Origin: CALNZV01 sp942491115
GTDB taxonomy: Bacteria > Desulfobacterota > Desulfobacteria > Desulfobacterales > UBA5852
Reading direction: 5' to 3'
Assembly: GCA_942491115.1 (NCBI GenBank)
Contig: CALNZV010000004.1
Location: forward strand, 310,001-374,000
DNA: 64,000 bases
Part shown: positions 48,499 to 58,968 of the stretch, piece after piece
Numbering within the stretch: position 1 is the stretch's first letter
Layout: every line of letters starts with the position of its first letter
The notes under the pieces: model-generated
What the model was told of the DNA's origin: nothing
What the model saw: only the letters and a program-made list of their open reading frames with translations
The model's database searches: none
Made by a program: the position numbers and the translations under genes

Positions 48499-50121
48499 AT
48501 GTGTGAACATTCCATCCTACCGCTACAAAAGACACTGAGATTTTCAGAAATCAACAAGATTGAGAACCTTGAGGGTCGCGTTGATGAGATTGTTGATTTT
48601 ATTGAGCAGAACCCGGTCTTACGTGAGGTCGTTGTCGACCAGCATTTGAATGTAAAAGTGGGGAAAATCTATACAGCGATTCTTTATAATAAGTCTCGTA
48701 TTAGATCCATACGAATACTGCAAGTGAGCTTGGATGGGCACTTGGCGGAATGGATTTCTCGATTCCGTCGAATGGAAAATCTTGTACAGCTCGAGTTGAA
48801 TGGTTTGCGCAAGATTACATTCAGTGAATTTGTATTCAACACTCCTGGGGAGACAAATGCTCGCAATGTCGCCTATATGCTACAAACAAATACCAAGCTA
48901 CAAGAGCTGTCGCTAGTTGGTCTCCACTCTGATACGGCAAAGCTCTTTCTTCAGGCGTTGGCAGAGTTCTCTCGACCTCAGGCTTCGTTACGGAAATTGT
49001 CTGCCCTTCAATGTGGATCAATCCATGACTGTTTTCTCTATATTGGACAAGCGCTTGACAAGTTCCCTTTGCTTGATACTCTTGTCATTCGAGATTATCC
49101 GAATGACAGAGACGTTACACCCCCAAAACGTTTTGCAGAGGCTATTGAACGAAGCCCTTCCCTTCGAGTCGTTGACATTTGCACCAACCACTTTTCAAAT
49201 AGAGGTGCTGAGCGAATCCTGCGCTCTCTTTGTGGAAAATCACAGTTGAAGACGGTTTCTGTTGGCTCTCTTCCCCGTAACGACGAAGTGTGTGGAAGAC
49301 TGCTGGCTAGAATCATTGACGCAAACCAGTGTATTGAAGATATTTCCATTGTGAGGGGTAACGCTTCTAGACGTGCCGTACCAGTTTATCGGGGAGTGGA
49401 CGTTACTGCTCTCGGCACAGCTCTAGATTCAAATCAATCGCTGAGGACCTTCACACTTCACGACTTTTCTAGCGACACAGCTGGGATGCATAGGCTTTGC
49501 GACATTCTCGCGAGAAAAGAGTCATTGGAATCGCTAACATTCCGAACAGACTCTTCACTTGATCAAAAAGGCATTCGTTTGATATCCAAGGTAATAGAGT
49601 ATACGAGCAGTCTGAGGGAACTTAGCTTGCAAGTGCGAAAACTTGACTCTCCTCGGACGATTGATCTCTTGTTTCAAGCGATGGAAGGCAATTTGTCTAT
49701 AGAACATCTTCAGCTCCATATCCCTGCCATGGATGATAGTGCAGTGATTCGAATGGGAGAGATGCTATACCGAAAGACGACACTAAAAGCTCTGTCTCTA
49801 GAGGCACATAAAAGGCTCCATGACCCATGCGTTCAGTCTCTGATCGAAGCTGTCAAGAGAAACAAGTCAATCACCAAGATTGAATCTTACTTGGGAGGTT
49901 TGTTGTTGGGAGAATCGCCGTTGCTTCGACGAGAGCTTGACTATTATCTCGAGCTCAACAAGGGGCCGAGACGTCTATTGCGTGCGAATACCCCAGTTCC
50001 AACGGGCCTATGGCCGTTGGCTTTGAGTCGAGCCGATACATTCTGTCGAAGAAACAAATGTTCACCAGACGTCCTTTACTTTCTTGTGAAAGAGAAGTGT
50101 GATCTTTTTTCTAACTACTGA
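48499..50121 (+). CDS. Leucine-rich repeat protein, ribonuclease-inhibitor type
   Basis: This 540-residue protein consists of about twelve RI-like LRR units. Examples are KLQELSLVGLHSDTAKLFLQAL, SLRVVDICTNHFSNRGAERIL and TLKALSLEAHKRLHDP. No kinase, NACHT or membrane helix is present. Proteins of this type in diatoms are numerous and mostly uncharacterised, and are scaffold-like in general. The first 60 residues are not repetitive. Confidence 0.75.
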   Translation: MCEHSILPLQKTLRFSEINKIENLEGRVDEIVDFIEQNPVLREVVVDQHLNVKVGKIYTAILYNKSRIRSIRILQVSLDGHLAEWISRFRRMENLVQLELNGLRKITFSEFVFNTPGETNARNVAYMLQTNTKLQELSLVGLHSDTAKLFLQALAEFSRPQASLRKLSALQCGSIHDCFLYIGQALDKFPLLDTLVIRDYPNDRDVTPPKRFAEAIERSPSLRVVDICTNHFSNRGAERILRSLCGKSQLKTVSVGSLPRNDEVCGRLLARIIDANQCIEDISIVRGNASRRAVPVYRGVDVTALGTALDSNQSLRTFTLHDFSSDTAGMHRLCDILARKESLESLTFRTDSSLDQKGIRLISKVIEYTSSLRELSLQVRKLDSPRTIDLLFQAMEGNLSIEHLQLHIPAMDDSAVIRMGEMLYRKTTLKALSLEAHKRLHDPCVQSLIEAVKRNKSITKIESYLGGLLLGESPLLRRELDYYLELNKGPRRLLRANTPVPTGLWPLALSRADTFCRRNKCSPDVLYFLVKEKCDLFSNY

Positions 50122-50307
50122 TCGTCGTAGGTGATATGGCTGTTCGAGCTTGGAATGCGAGAGTCTTCAAGAGACGTAACTAATACGAGAAGTCGATACT
50201 TTTGGGCTCTTCACCACTCTCCTTGTATTGTAACGCTAGGCATTGTGCCATGGATGATGCACTTTAATGTTTAGGTCTAGCGTTGTACTGTACTGTAGCA
50301 CACGCCA
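50122..50307. other. Intergenic remnant
   Basis: This short AT-rich stretch precedes the GNAT relic. No gene was seen. Confidence 0.3.
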
Positions 50308-50430
50308 GAACATGGCGACGATGCCTCCATTCGATTCTACAAACGACTGGGATTCTTAGACACTGGCAAACGAGTGCCAGTGCACAACAGTCCTATTGAC
50401 GAAGTATTTCTAGAGTGGAATGTACAGTGA
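50308..50430 (+). pseudogene. C-terminal fragment of a GNAT acetyltransferase
   Basis: The frame from about 50308 reads PEHGDDASIRFYKRLGFLD, then TGKRVPVHNSPIDEVFLEW with a TGA at 50428-50430. The A-x-x-F-Y-K-R-L-G-F pattern marks motif B of GNAT N-acetyltransferases. No upstream half is present in any frame within 200 bases, so it is a gene relic or an unrecognised last exon. Confidence 0.5.
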
Positions 50431-50636
50431 CTGGGTTTCTCTCACGGCTACTTGTTGGAGCTACATGTAGCTCTCAAATTAAGGAAATCTTTTGTTACAA
50501 AGGTATCATCGATGTGCATCAATACCTAACTATGCCATCTACACCGATGCCGATTGAGTTCTAGAGGAAGTTATCCCGAATAGCATGCCAATAGAACAAA
50601 TAATCGGTATTGCTATATTGCATTACATTGCGTTAA

Positions 50637-52211
50637 TTACAAAACTATATTCTCTGCAGGGAACAGAGACCTCCCTTCTTTCACATTCATTTTTGGAACA
50701 TTAAAGATATCCCGTGACTGGCTGCAATGAGGAAACTTTTCGGCAACAGTCTTGTTTGGGTTTTCCCAAACCTCACAGTTCTGTCGACGTCCTTTGTAGT
50801 CAGAGCAAAAAGCAGGTTGTCGCCTACCAAGCCAACGATAGACAATGGACAAGCGGATCTTACCCCGCTCTTTTCCCCTGCCAAAGAATTTAGAGGAATG
50901 CTTGTACCGTAGATCATCATTCATTCTCAGAATGTAGACAGAGCCATGCTCTGTTATAAAAGAATCAATCTTTTTCTTGTCCTTCCAAGGCTGGAAACAC
51001 TGGCTGTCGAAAAGGCTGAGCGTCATGACCGACGAGCCAAGCAGCTGGCTGCCGTTCTCGGGCAGGGTTGGCGTCCGAGGGTTTGCATCATTATGCGGGT
51101 TGATTTCGCCACCAAGCAGACCGTAGTACCCCAACACGCTGGCTCCTGTTGGAGGACACACCTGCGACACTGGATCCAGTTCCGAGCGGAAAATTCTCCA
51201 GAGGGCAACACCAATTTCTGCGATGGCACGGTATCTGTGCTCGCGCATGCACCGAAGTCCCATCCAGCACCTTGGAACAAAAGAGTAACTGTAGGCGTAC
51301 AGATGCTCAACATGACATTTATGCCGTTTGCTGTACTTTGGACCATTAATCTCCACCGACAGAGACAATCGACGTGGCCCTTTCTTGGTCCTGGATTGGG
51401 CGAGTACCTCACTCCCTCCGGAAGGATCTGTGCCAAGAACAGACACTATGAAATGGTCTTGCCAGTGACGCTCTTTGGACAACTTTTCGACAAGCTCATC
51501 CCTGCTGAGGTCGACCTCCCTCTTGTGCATTTGGAGCATGAACGGAGGTAAAGAATCCACCAGGCGCTCCAAGAGGGTATCCAGCTCCTCCGTCTTAAAT
51601 GCGTCGTAAGAATAGCATTTTGACAAGCCAGTCACTTTATGCGCCTTAGTTGGAATGATGACCGTGTCCGGCATTGGTTCCGGTTGAACAATGTAGGAGA
51701 GATTGTGACGAATGTTCCAAGCAGGTTGGTCTTTGGTGCATTCGGTTGGTCGAATGTCTCCCACCTTCAAGTGCCGCAGCACATACTCATGAATGGACTT
51801 GCATTCTTTCCAAATTGAATAAGTGTCCACGTGGCGCGTAAATACGCTAATGTATTTTTCAAGTTCTTCCTCGTCTTTTGCGTTCTTTCGAGAACCCAGT
51901 TTGTCGACAACGCTTTTCCAGGGAGCGTAGTTCCTTTGAGGTTTGGATTTGCGGCCGTGTTGAGTTGCCTTCAGAACAAAGACGTTTATTTTCTCCAAGG
52001 CTTCCACGCGTTGCCGCGAGGCAGACGAGAGAACACCTTTGCTCTCCACGAATTCTCTCAGCAGCACCTTCCTGTTGTCCTTGACCCACTGATGCAATCT
52101 CTGGTGAGTCTTTTGCGTTGGCAACTGACCATTGCTCTCTCTCATGAACCGAGCCAAATCACGACACTTGGTGCTCCATGCTGCCTTTTGTCTCCTACCT
52201 GGTGGCCGCAT
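50637..52211 (-). CDS. 2-oxoglutarate/Fe(II) oxygenase-like protein with helical N-terminus
   Basis: This is a 524-residue single-exon protein. The N-terminal 130 residues are basic and helical, with a WxxW-like HQRLHQWVKDNRK segment reminiscent of helicase-associated repeats. The C-terminal 200 residues carry a jelly-roll oxygenase: HND metal motif in INPHNDANPRTP, a distal His in LRYKHSSKFFG, and Arg in IRLSIVYRWLG. The type could be AlkB- or JBP/TET-like, but I cannot separate them by eye. A nuclear or DNA/RNA-modifying role is a guess. It is convergent with the gene relic at 50430 and next to a topoisomerase fragment. Confidence 0.6.
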   Translation of the reverse strand: MRPPGRRQKAAWSTKCRDLARFMRESNGQLPTQKTHQRLHQWVKDNRKVLLREFVESKGVLSSASRQRVEALEKINVFVLKATQHGRKSKPQRNYAPWKSVVDKLGSRKNAKDEEELEKYISVFTRHVDTYSIWKECKSIHEYVLRHLKVGDIRPTECTKDQPAWNIRHNLSYIVQPEPMPDTVIIPTKAHKVTGLSKCYSYDAFKTEELDTLLERLVDSLPPFMLQMHKREVDLSRDELVEKLSKERHWQDHFIVSVLGTDPSGGSEVLAQSRTKKGPRRLSLSVEINGPKYSKRHKCHVEHLYAYSYSFVPRCWMGLRCMREHRYRAIAEIGVALWRIFRSELDPVSQVCPPTGASVLGYYGLLGGEINPHNDANPRTPTLPENGSQLLGSSVMTLSLFDSQCFQPWKDKKKIDSFITEHGSVYILRMNDDLRYKHSSKFFGRGKERGKIRLSIVYRWLGRRQPAFCSDYKGRRQNCEVWENPNKTVAEKFPHCSQSRDIFNVPKMNVKEGRSLFPAENIVL

Positions 52212-52531
52212 GGTGCCTTATTCATTGATGTGAGAGGGAAAGACACGAAGTAGACTGACTACTCTACAAGACTACTTTGTGTGCACAAGGCACAAGACAA
52301 AAAATTCAAAAAGTGTCAATGCGATTTATTTATTTATTTAATACTATCAAAAATTCTGAATGATCAGAATTTTCGTTTAGGTTAGGGATACAAACACAAA
52401 TTTCATAATCCAGTGCCAAGAATCAGACTTGTAGGACTTGTGAAACTTGGTGTCGAACATTGTATCGAGCTTGGCTCAGTACGCATGTGCAATTGCGGCG
52501 GGAATTTCCGGAGGAATCAAATGTGGATAAG
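52212..52531. other. Intergenic with TTTA repeats
   Basis: A short atttatttatttattta run lies at about 52,322-52,340. The region holds no gene and separates the oxygenase start from the topoisomerase fragment. Confidence 0.4.
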
Positions 52532-53236
52532 CTACTCGATGAATGCCATTGCACTAATGAAGGGAGCGCCATTCTGGGTTCCGTCGACGCCGGAGGGAGG
52601 TCTCGAGCTCGGCGGCGTGGACGAAGGCAAGAGACCGTCCGCAGCACGACCCTCTTGTTCATTGCCTGGATCAATGACTACATCTATTCTCGTACATGAC
52701 TTTGGATGCCGTAATCGATTGTCGGATGCATTGACTAGAATCTCGTCAAAAATCTTTATAAGGGCGGGTACAAGTCCGTACTCTTTTCGAACCATGCGAA
52801 ATGGCACAGGTGGTTCAGTAGTATTGTCTGGTGAAGGTAGCGGATCCAAAACCCAACAAGTGTTTGGAGGAAGTCTCTCATTTGGTCCAACATACATGCC
52901 AGGTCTTAACAGGACGTGTTCGAGTGGTGTTTTGCGGCTGTACTGTTCCTCGACTGAGCGTTCGAGTGATGCTGGTTGGTGCGCAGCATCGGGCTCGTCA
53001 AAGTCTTCGTCTCGCACTACCGCACTGGGAGGCTTAGCTAGAACTGATGAAGTAGAATAGAATTGGGAATACAGGTGCAAAGGTCTGGAATCTCTAGACA
53101 AGAGGGACGTTGGTCCATGTTCAAGGGGAGAAATGACACGAAACGCCGCAGGGACCTGACGATGTTGTTCGAATCGCAATCGCCTCGAAAATTTTGTCAA
53201 AGAACTGGATGAGCCGCAAAGTCTGCCTCTTAACAT
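52532..53236 (-). pseudogene. Orphan N-terminal fragment of a DNA topoisomerase II
   Basis: From the ATG at 53236 the frame starts with a basic Ser/Arg-rich leader (MLRGRLCGSSSSLTKFSRRL) that resembles an organellar presequence, then reads LLRPGMYVGPNERLPP, VPALIKIFDEILVNASDNRL with the GHKL N-box (E...N...DN) and CTRIDVVIDP. After about residue 215 it degenerates into Pro/Ser-rich sequence and stops at APFISAMAFIE. The Walker-like G1/G2 loops, toprim and cleavage domains are absent from the flanking DNA in every frame. It is either a pseudogene or a truncated partial gene. Confidence 0.65.
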
Positions 53237-53468
53237 GTTTTTAGCTCGAAAACACGCGTACTTACGGAGATGCAAATTTCGCTCATAACCTTTCCTCACG
53301 ATTTTTCACCACAAGAAGTGGCGCGCCATGACGAACGGAAGCACGCAAGCAGCTTTCACCGCAACACTATCTTCTGCAGCTTCACTTGATGATTATACCA
53401 ACTTTCATGGCATGAAATGAAGCCCCGCAACTGCCAAAAGATGTATCGAAACCTTTACTGGCACGGTT

Positions 53469-53951
53469 TTGTTCATGCCAGAACATTACTCGCAAAGCAC
53501 CATTGAAAAGTACGACTGTAGCGGCGGTGAATTGAATTTGTGGAGTTATTATCTCTTGGTTATAGTAAGTTTCACAGGACTGTCCACACTGTGCAAGCAA
53601 ACAAAGTTTCTCGTGGCAGAAAACGTGCCCATCCAAGAGCAAGCATTTACAGCCGCCGAGGACCTTGTTTCCGTGTACAATCCTCGACTCAAGGTGGATC
53701 AAAGCGTACTGAATTATGTCATGAAGCAAACAAGTTCATCTTCCTTACAATTAGCGAGGAAGTTTGAGTATCATTTCGGGTTGATTGTGCCGGTGTCTGT
53801 TATAATGTTGCATTTTCAATGCAACAAAGGCTTGCTTCATTTGGTGGAAGTATATCAAGTCGAACGAGGACGACGCTTCTTTGCCTTCATCACCGATACT
53901 CTGGGAGAAGCAGTTCGCTGGATAGTGGGGAAGAAGTGCTCAAAAGAATAG
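53469..53951 (+). CDS. Hypothetical protein, uncertain
   Basis: This is a 160-residue open frame. It contains FLVAENVPIQEQAFTAAEDL and VYNPRLKVDQSVLNYVMKQT, which look like ordinary protein. One hydrophobic stretch (WSYYLLVIVSFTGLSTL) lies near residue 25 and another near 105 (LIVPVSVIMLHFQ). No domain is recognised. Overlapping frames on both strands are also open, so reading is uncertain. Confidence 0.35.
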   Translation: MFMPEHYSQSTIEKYDCSGGELNLWSYYLLVIVSFTGLSTLCKQTKFLVAENVPIQEQAFTAAEDLVSVYNPRLKVDQSVLNYVMKQTSSSSLQLARKFEYHFGLIVPVSVIMLHFQCNKGLLHLVEVYQVERGRRFFAFITDTLGEAVRWIVGKKCSKE

Positions 53952-54068
53952 TAGCTTTTGTTATAAATGCGATGGACTATGTGTCAAGTGTCACGATCGA
54001 TAGACGCAGTAAGGAAAGACTGACGGAAACATTTACTACATTTAGGACATATGCACACTGAATTTTCA

Positions 54069-55821
54069 TCACCAGGGGCCACGACGCCCACGATTGGTTC
54101 TTAATGAATAAGAATAAGTGCCACCACTTCTTGGGTCGTCGTTGGAGATTACTGGTGGTGTCGGCAATGGAGTGGGCTGTGGGGTTGGCGATGAGCTAGG
54201 TTTTTGAGTCGGCGCCTTTGATGGAGATTGAGATGGCCTCATGCTTGGCATTCGGGTGGGGTTCGTTGTTGGCGACGCAGAGGGAGAGGAACTTGGATCC
54301 AAGGTCGGCAAAACAGAAGGCATTTCGCTAGGTGCCGCGCTTGGACTTCTTGTTGGGGTTGTTGTAGGTTCGTTGCTTGGTGCAGTACTCGTACTCGGAA
54401 ATATACTGGACAGCAGAAGGGCTTTCACTAGGACTCAACGTCGGGGCATTCGTTGGTGTCGTAGATGACGATGGCTCCATGCTCGGTTCAGTCGAAGGCA
54501 TCTTGCTTGGAAAGGACGATGGTTTCACAGTACTTGGGGCCAGTGATGGAAGTTGTGAAGGACTGCTCGTCACTGTTGGCGCCAAGGTTGGTGTCTGCGA
54601 GGGGCTCAAGCTTGTTGTTGGAACAGCAGTCGGTAGCGTCGTTGGTGAGAAACTCGGTGTGCTTGATGAATCATCGGAAGGAGACATGGATGGCCCGACG
54701 GATTTGGATGGAGCTGAGGTAGGACGTAACGACGGGCTGCTTGATGGTAGACTTGTCGTTGGTGAGGTGGTAGGTGCCACTGTGGGCGGAAGTGAAGGCT
54801 GAGCACTTGGCTTATTCGTATGGCTGAAAGAAGGTACCTCAGATGGCGAAGCAGTTGGTGCCGCTGTTGGAGCGATACATTCGTCATCAAAGGTTTCGCA
54901 GGATCCTACGCCATTCTCGATACTGTAAATTCCGTTACATTTCACGTTACTGTTGCCACCAATGGTATTGTCACATGCACTATTTCTTTCTTGGTGTGAT
55001 TGTGCTTCCGGCGAGCCGTCGAAGAGAGCCGGTCCAAAGAATGTCGCTTCGTTTCCAGCGAATAAATTCTCACTCAAGTCCATCCTCGCTTGAGCGCCGG
55101 AAAAGATTGCTCCTCCTCCTCCGTTCTGTTCCAACAAGTTATTATGTGAGATTTGAGATGAATTCGCTGTCGATGTAAAGTCAATACCGCTTTTCCTACA
55201 AACACTTACCGTCGCGTGGTTGTCAATAAAGCTCGATCCGCTAACGACTGCTGCACCGAGATGGTATACAGCTCCACCATTTAACGCTTGGTTGTTTTCA
55301 AAGCGACTGTACATGAGACTGAGGTTGGATCTTTCGGCAGCATCAATGGCAGCACCGTTGCCACTATCTCTTCGATTGTGTGCAAAGACTGAATTGTAAG
55401 TCGTCAGGTACCCCTGTGGTTTTACTTGAATGGCGGAACTCTTGGATCCTTTTAGCGTAATGCCGTCAAGAGTCAACGAACTTCCAGGCATGACTGTAAA
55501 GTGTGCACCGGGACAGTCGATAAGACAGACTGATTCGCCGCCATCGAGACTTTGTGACATGGAATCGCACATGATGTAAAGCTCAGCTTCCTTGACTTTG
55601 TAGCCCTTTTCATCTTGAGGACAACCATTTCCGCTAATGTGAAATGGACAAAGTATCGCAAATCCGTACGAGCGATCCAACGCATCTGTCAGTCCGCTCC
55701 AAGAGTTGCCGCCAACCGTCTCACAAAGCTGAGCTGCGGCAGACGTCATCATTGTCATGAATAAAAGCACTCTTAAAAACAGTAGGAATCTTCGTTTATT
55801 GCTCACAATGCCATTGGCCAT
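54069..55821 (-). CDS. Secreted beta-helix protein with PS/PT-rich repeats, frameshifted
   Basis: From the ATG at 55821 (MANGIVSNKRR) a signal peptide (FLLFLRVLLFMTMMTSAAAQ) precedes a right-handed parallel beta-helix domain: VMPGSSLTLDGITLKGS, AIDAAERSNLSLMYSRFENN, GGAVYHLGAAVVSGSSFIDN and a Gly-rich turn (NGGGGAIFSGAQ). Residues 330 onward are PSxxPSxxPT repeats. The frame breaks near 54,415 and continues in the next frame to 54069 with the same repeat style (TRSPSAAPSEMPS), ending in RTNRGRRGPW. An indel in repetitive DNA explains it. Such proteins are common in diatom cell walls and secretomes; a frustule-associated or extracellular role is inferred. Confidence 0.78.
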
Positions 55822-56194
55822 GAGGCTCCGGCGTAGGTTACTGGTTGCCATCGGCATGTTGTTGTTGCAGTTGTGTGAGAATGAAGCGATTCGATGGACG
55901 GTTGGCGAGCGCTTGCCAGGTCTGCCGATGCTTCCAAGACTTTTCAAAACACAAATCACGACAAACGTATTGATCGTGGTGGGACTAATGCTCAACAATA
56001 TTGTGAGTAGCATTGTCATTGGCCTCATTCGTGACGATGATGCATGTGCAACGAATAAGTCTTGGATGCTTTCAGTCCCACTTTAGTACTCAAAACCTAA
56101 TGTTTCTGGGCCAGTCGTTCGTCTTTCATCGTCACATCATCAGCGGCGTCTAATCTCAAAGCATTGCAATCGTCTATCCATACTGTACTATCCA

Positions 56195-57145
56195 ATGAAG
56201 ATCTTTGCAAAGCGAACACGCACAGTAGTAGATCCAGAGACTGCTGAAAAGCTGCGAAAGGAAGAGGCGGCACAAAAGGAGCGCGACGCGGACAAAGTAG
56301 TCGAGGAACTCTTGAAACTGGATCCTTCCACCCTAAACTCCAAGCAAAGGCGACTTGTCAAGAGGTACAAGGAAAGAAACGTCAATCCGAACGAGCTTAA
56401 GCCAGAGGAGGAGAAAAATGAGGCAAGTCGTTCCGACAAAGAGGAAAAGTCCGAATCACCGGAAGACGCCACCAAATCCGTTGCTCAAGTGGAGGACGGA
56501 GAATCTAGTTCAGATAGCAGTGATAGCCTCAGTGACAGTGACGATGAAGCAATGGATGAACCTGGTAATGATGAAGAAGAGGTGGAGGGTAAAATTGTCG
56601 ACACAACAAGCGACAAGTCAGGATCTCCGGACGAGACTACCACCGCCCCCGCTCCCGCCAAAGATAATGGTGGTCTTGACGAGGATACGGTAAAGGATTT
56701 GTTGGAAAAGCTAAATTCGAAGCAAAGGCGTAAACTCATGCGACGCCTGGAACGAGAAGGAAGCAGCGTTTTAAACGAGATTCACGAGGAAGCCATGAAT
56801 CTCTTGAAGGAAAGCGAAAAATCGGAACCAAGCAGCGAAACTGCATCAAAGTCGAATCCACAACAAGAGACGGAGAAAACCGAATCTGGGAAGAAGCGAA
56901 AGAAGGACTGGGGCGACTTGCCTCCCGAAGAACGTCTGCGGCGTGAAGAACAGCGACGGTTGCAACAGGAAGCCGCCGCAAGACGAGCAAAGGACCCAAA
57001 CGCTACGAAACGCCACCCACTCAACTCGGAACGCCGAAGAGCAAATCGTAGGAAACCGAAATGGGAACGTAAGCGCCCAGTTGAAAATGAACACAATCTT
57101 TCTGGCTATCACATGCGTCGACTGAAGCAAGCTGGTGAAATATGA
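56195..57145 (+). CDS. Basic acidic nucleolar-like protein with duplicated helix motif
   Basis: This 316-residue single-exon protein contains a motif twice: TLNSKQRRLVKRYKER (residues about 48-63) and KLNSKQRRKLMRRLER (about 172-187). A highly acidic Ser/Asp/Glu region lies between. The C-terminus is strongly basic (RRANRRKPKWERKRP, then SGYHMRRLKQAG). No family is recognised. The charge pattern suggests nucleolar or ribosome-biogenesis function by inference. Confidence 0.6.
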   Translation: MKIFAKRTRTVVDPETAEKLRKEEAAQKERDADKVVEELLKLDPSTLNSKQRRLVKRYKERNVNPNELKPEEEKNEASRSDKEEKSESPEDATKSVAQVEDGESSSDSSDSLSDSDDEAMDEPGNDEEEVEGKIVDTTSDKSGSPDETTTAPAPAKDNGGLDEDTVKDLLEKLNSKQRRKLMRRLEREGSSVLNEIHEEAMNLLKESEKSEPSSETASKSNPQQETEKTESGKKRKKDWGDLPPEERLRREEQRRLQQEAAARRAKDPNATKRHPLNSERRRANRRKPKWERKRPVENEHNLSGYHMRRLKQAGEI

Positions 57146-57553
57146 TAATCTGGTTTTCCCTAGCTAGGACCGCCCGATGCTGCTAAGTCTCGTTTCTTAG
57201 CTGTTACTTTGAATGTTTCATTTACTATAAAATAGATGGATTTCCGCCTGAGTAGAGCGTACTGTAGGGACCTAGTTAGATGGCGAATGCTGGCTCAGGT
57301 TTGGTACGATTCGATCCGTTTAATGTCTCGTGACTGATGTCTCGTGACTCGCATCTTAATTAACAGAACACGTGTTACCATGTTCCCTCGACCATATTTT
57401 TGCCGCTTTGAAAACCGTGAAATTTTAATCGATTGAGTCGTCCGGGTCGTTCTTTGTCTTTTTGTCATTGGTGTCAATTCCAGTTTTCAGTTCAAATTTC
57501 TCTCTTTCAACGCGCCTCTGCTAAATCTCACTCATTTCACTCACAAATCAGTC
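57146..57553. other. Intergenic, no gene seen
   Basis: This stretch of about 400 bases holds one CCTAGCTAGG motif at 57162 and short open frames without coding signal. It separates the basic protein from the chitinase-like gene. Confidence 0.35.
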
Positions 57554-58775
57554 ATGAGAACGCTTCTCATCTTCCTTGCTCTAGCAATGTCAGCCAGCAA
57601 TGGCTTGGCCGTCAAAAAGACGCTCCCCGAGAGAGTGATTGCCGGGTATTCCTCTCGTTGTGACGGTTCAGTGATTCGCGCGGTTGAACACGGCGTGAAC
57701 GTGGTCATTTGGTCGTTTTTCCACGTTGCGACCCGTCAAGCCAACCTTCCAGTATCCACTGTCCGAGGTCGTCGACTTCAAGAGTCTGCAATTATTGAAA
57801 CACCGCTCGATATGGACTGCGTTCGTCGCGAAATTAAGTACTTGAACCAGTTGTATGGCGACAGCGTTGTTCACTTGGCGAGCTTTGGTGGATGGAACGC
57901 TAAACATCTGGATGGAGGATATTCCAGTAAAGAGATTTATCAAGCTTGGAATGAGACTTATGGAGATGTCTTTGATGGAATCGATTGGGACTTAGAAGGC
58001 AATGACGATTTGACGAGCCCCTACAATCATTTCTCTGTTGACTGTTTGGACAAGATGGGAGAAATTAGTGAACTTGCACACAACGGTACGTCTCCTATTC
58101 GTACACGTAGACACTTTGGCTAGATTTGCACTCACAGTCTTTGCCTTTTTCGTTACAGATGGATTCATTGTCGGCATGGCGCCACCGCAGTCATATCTTG
58201 ATAAAAGCTCAACACATTTCAGTCGCTATGTCAATCATACTCATCCTGGCCGAGAGTGGCACGGAGACTTTTCATATGCAGGACGCAATGTCTATGCATA
58301 CTTGTTGGCTAAATATGGCGATGCGATTGATATTGTGTCCGTGCAATTGTATGAGAGTTACTCGAGAGCCGCCTATTCGATTTACGAGTTGGGCATGCCT
58401 GCGTCTGACTATCTCGAAAGCTATGTAGAGGATTTAGCCTTGAGACACGAACAGTTTCTTGTCAAATTTTCTCAAGACCCTCAACTTGGAATGGAGGATA
58501 CGTTTGTGAGGCTTCCACTGTCAAAATTAGTGATTGGACTTGCCAATAGCTGGGCGAAAGAAGGTGACAAGACTCTATACGTCGACCCGTCCGATATTGG
58601 TAGAGCCTACAGTCGGCTTAACGCCCGGGGACGATTATTAAGGGGTTTCATGTTTTGGACGATTGACGAAGAAGGTTCCAATGGGGTGTACATGGCGGAT
58701 GAGCTGAAACAGTCATTAAACGGTAACAAGCAGCCTATTGCAAAGGTTTCCTGGCCTGGAGAGAAGCACCCATAA
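57554..58775 (+). CDS. Secreted GH18 chitinase-like protein
   Basis: Exons 57554-58085 and 58159-58775 give 382 residues. The signal peptide is MRTLLIFLALAMSASNGLA. The GH18 signature DGxDxDxE is present as FDGIDWDLEGND (D141, D144, D146, E148), with a preceding HLASFGGWN strand. The C-terminus has GLANSWAKEGD and MFWTIDEEG. GH18 enzymes cleave chitin or related N-acetylglucosamine polymers. Chitin-producing diatoms make it plausible, but other GH18 family members act on glycoproteins. The intron is 73 bases long, GT-AG. Confidence 0.87.
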
Positions 58776-58968
58776 GAAGACGCAGCATGCAGATACTACA
58801 CAGGGCGTAGATCTCGGGAAATTTCAAGTCTACTGTGCTTTGGTTTGAGCCATTGGGTTGGTACTCGCGTGTCGCAGCTAGCTAGATAAGCGAAGGCTCG
58901 CGAAGACTGTTGCTCGTTCAAGGAGAGACTCAAATTATAATCATTCATCAATCTATCTAACTTGCTAG

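Noticed and set aside
48499..50121. NLR-type immune receptor
   Set aside because: Only leucine-rich repeats are present; no NACHT, kinase or TIR domain precedes them.
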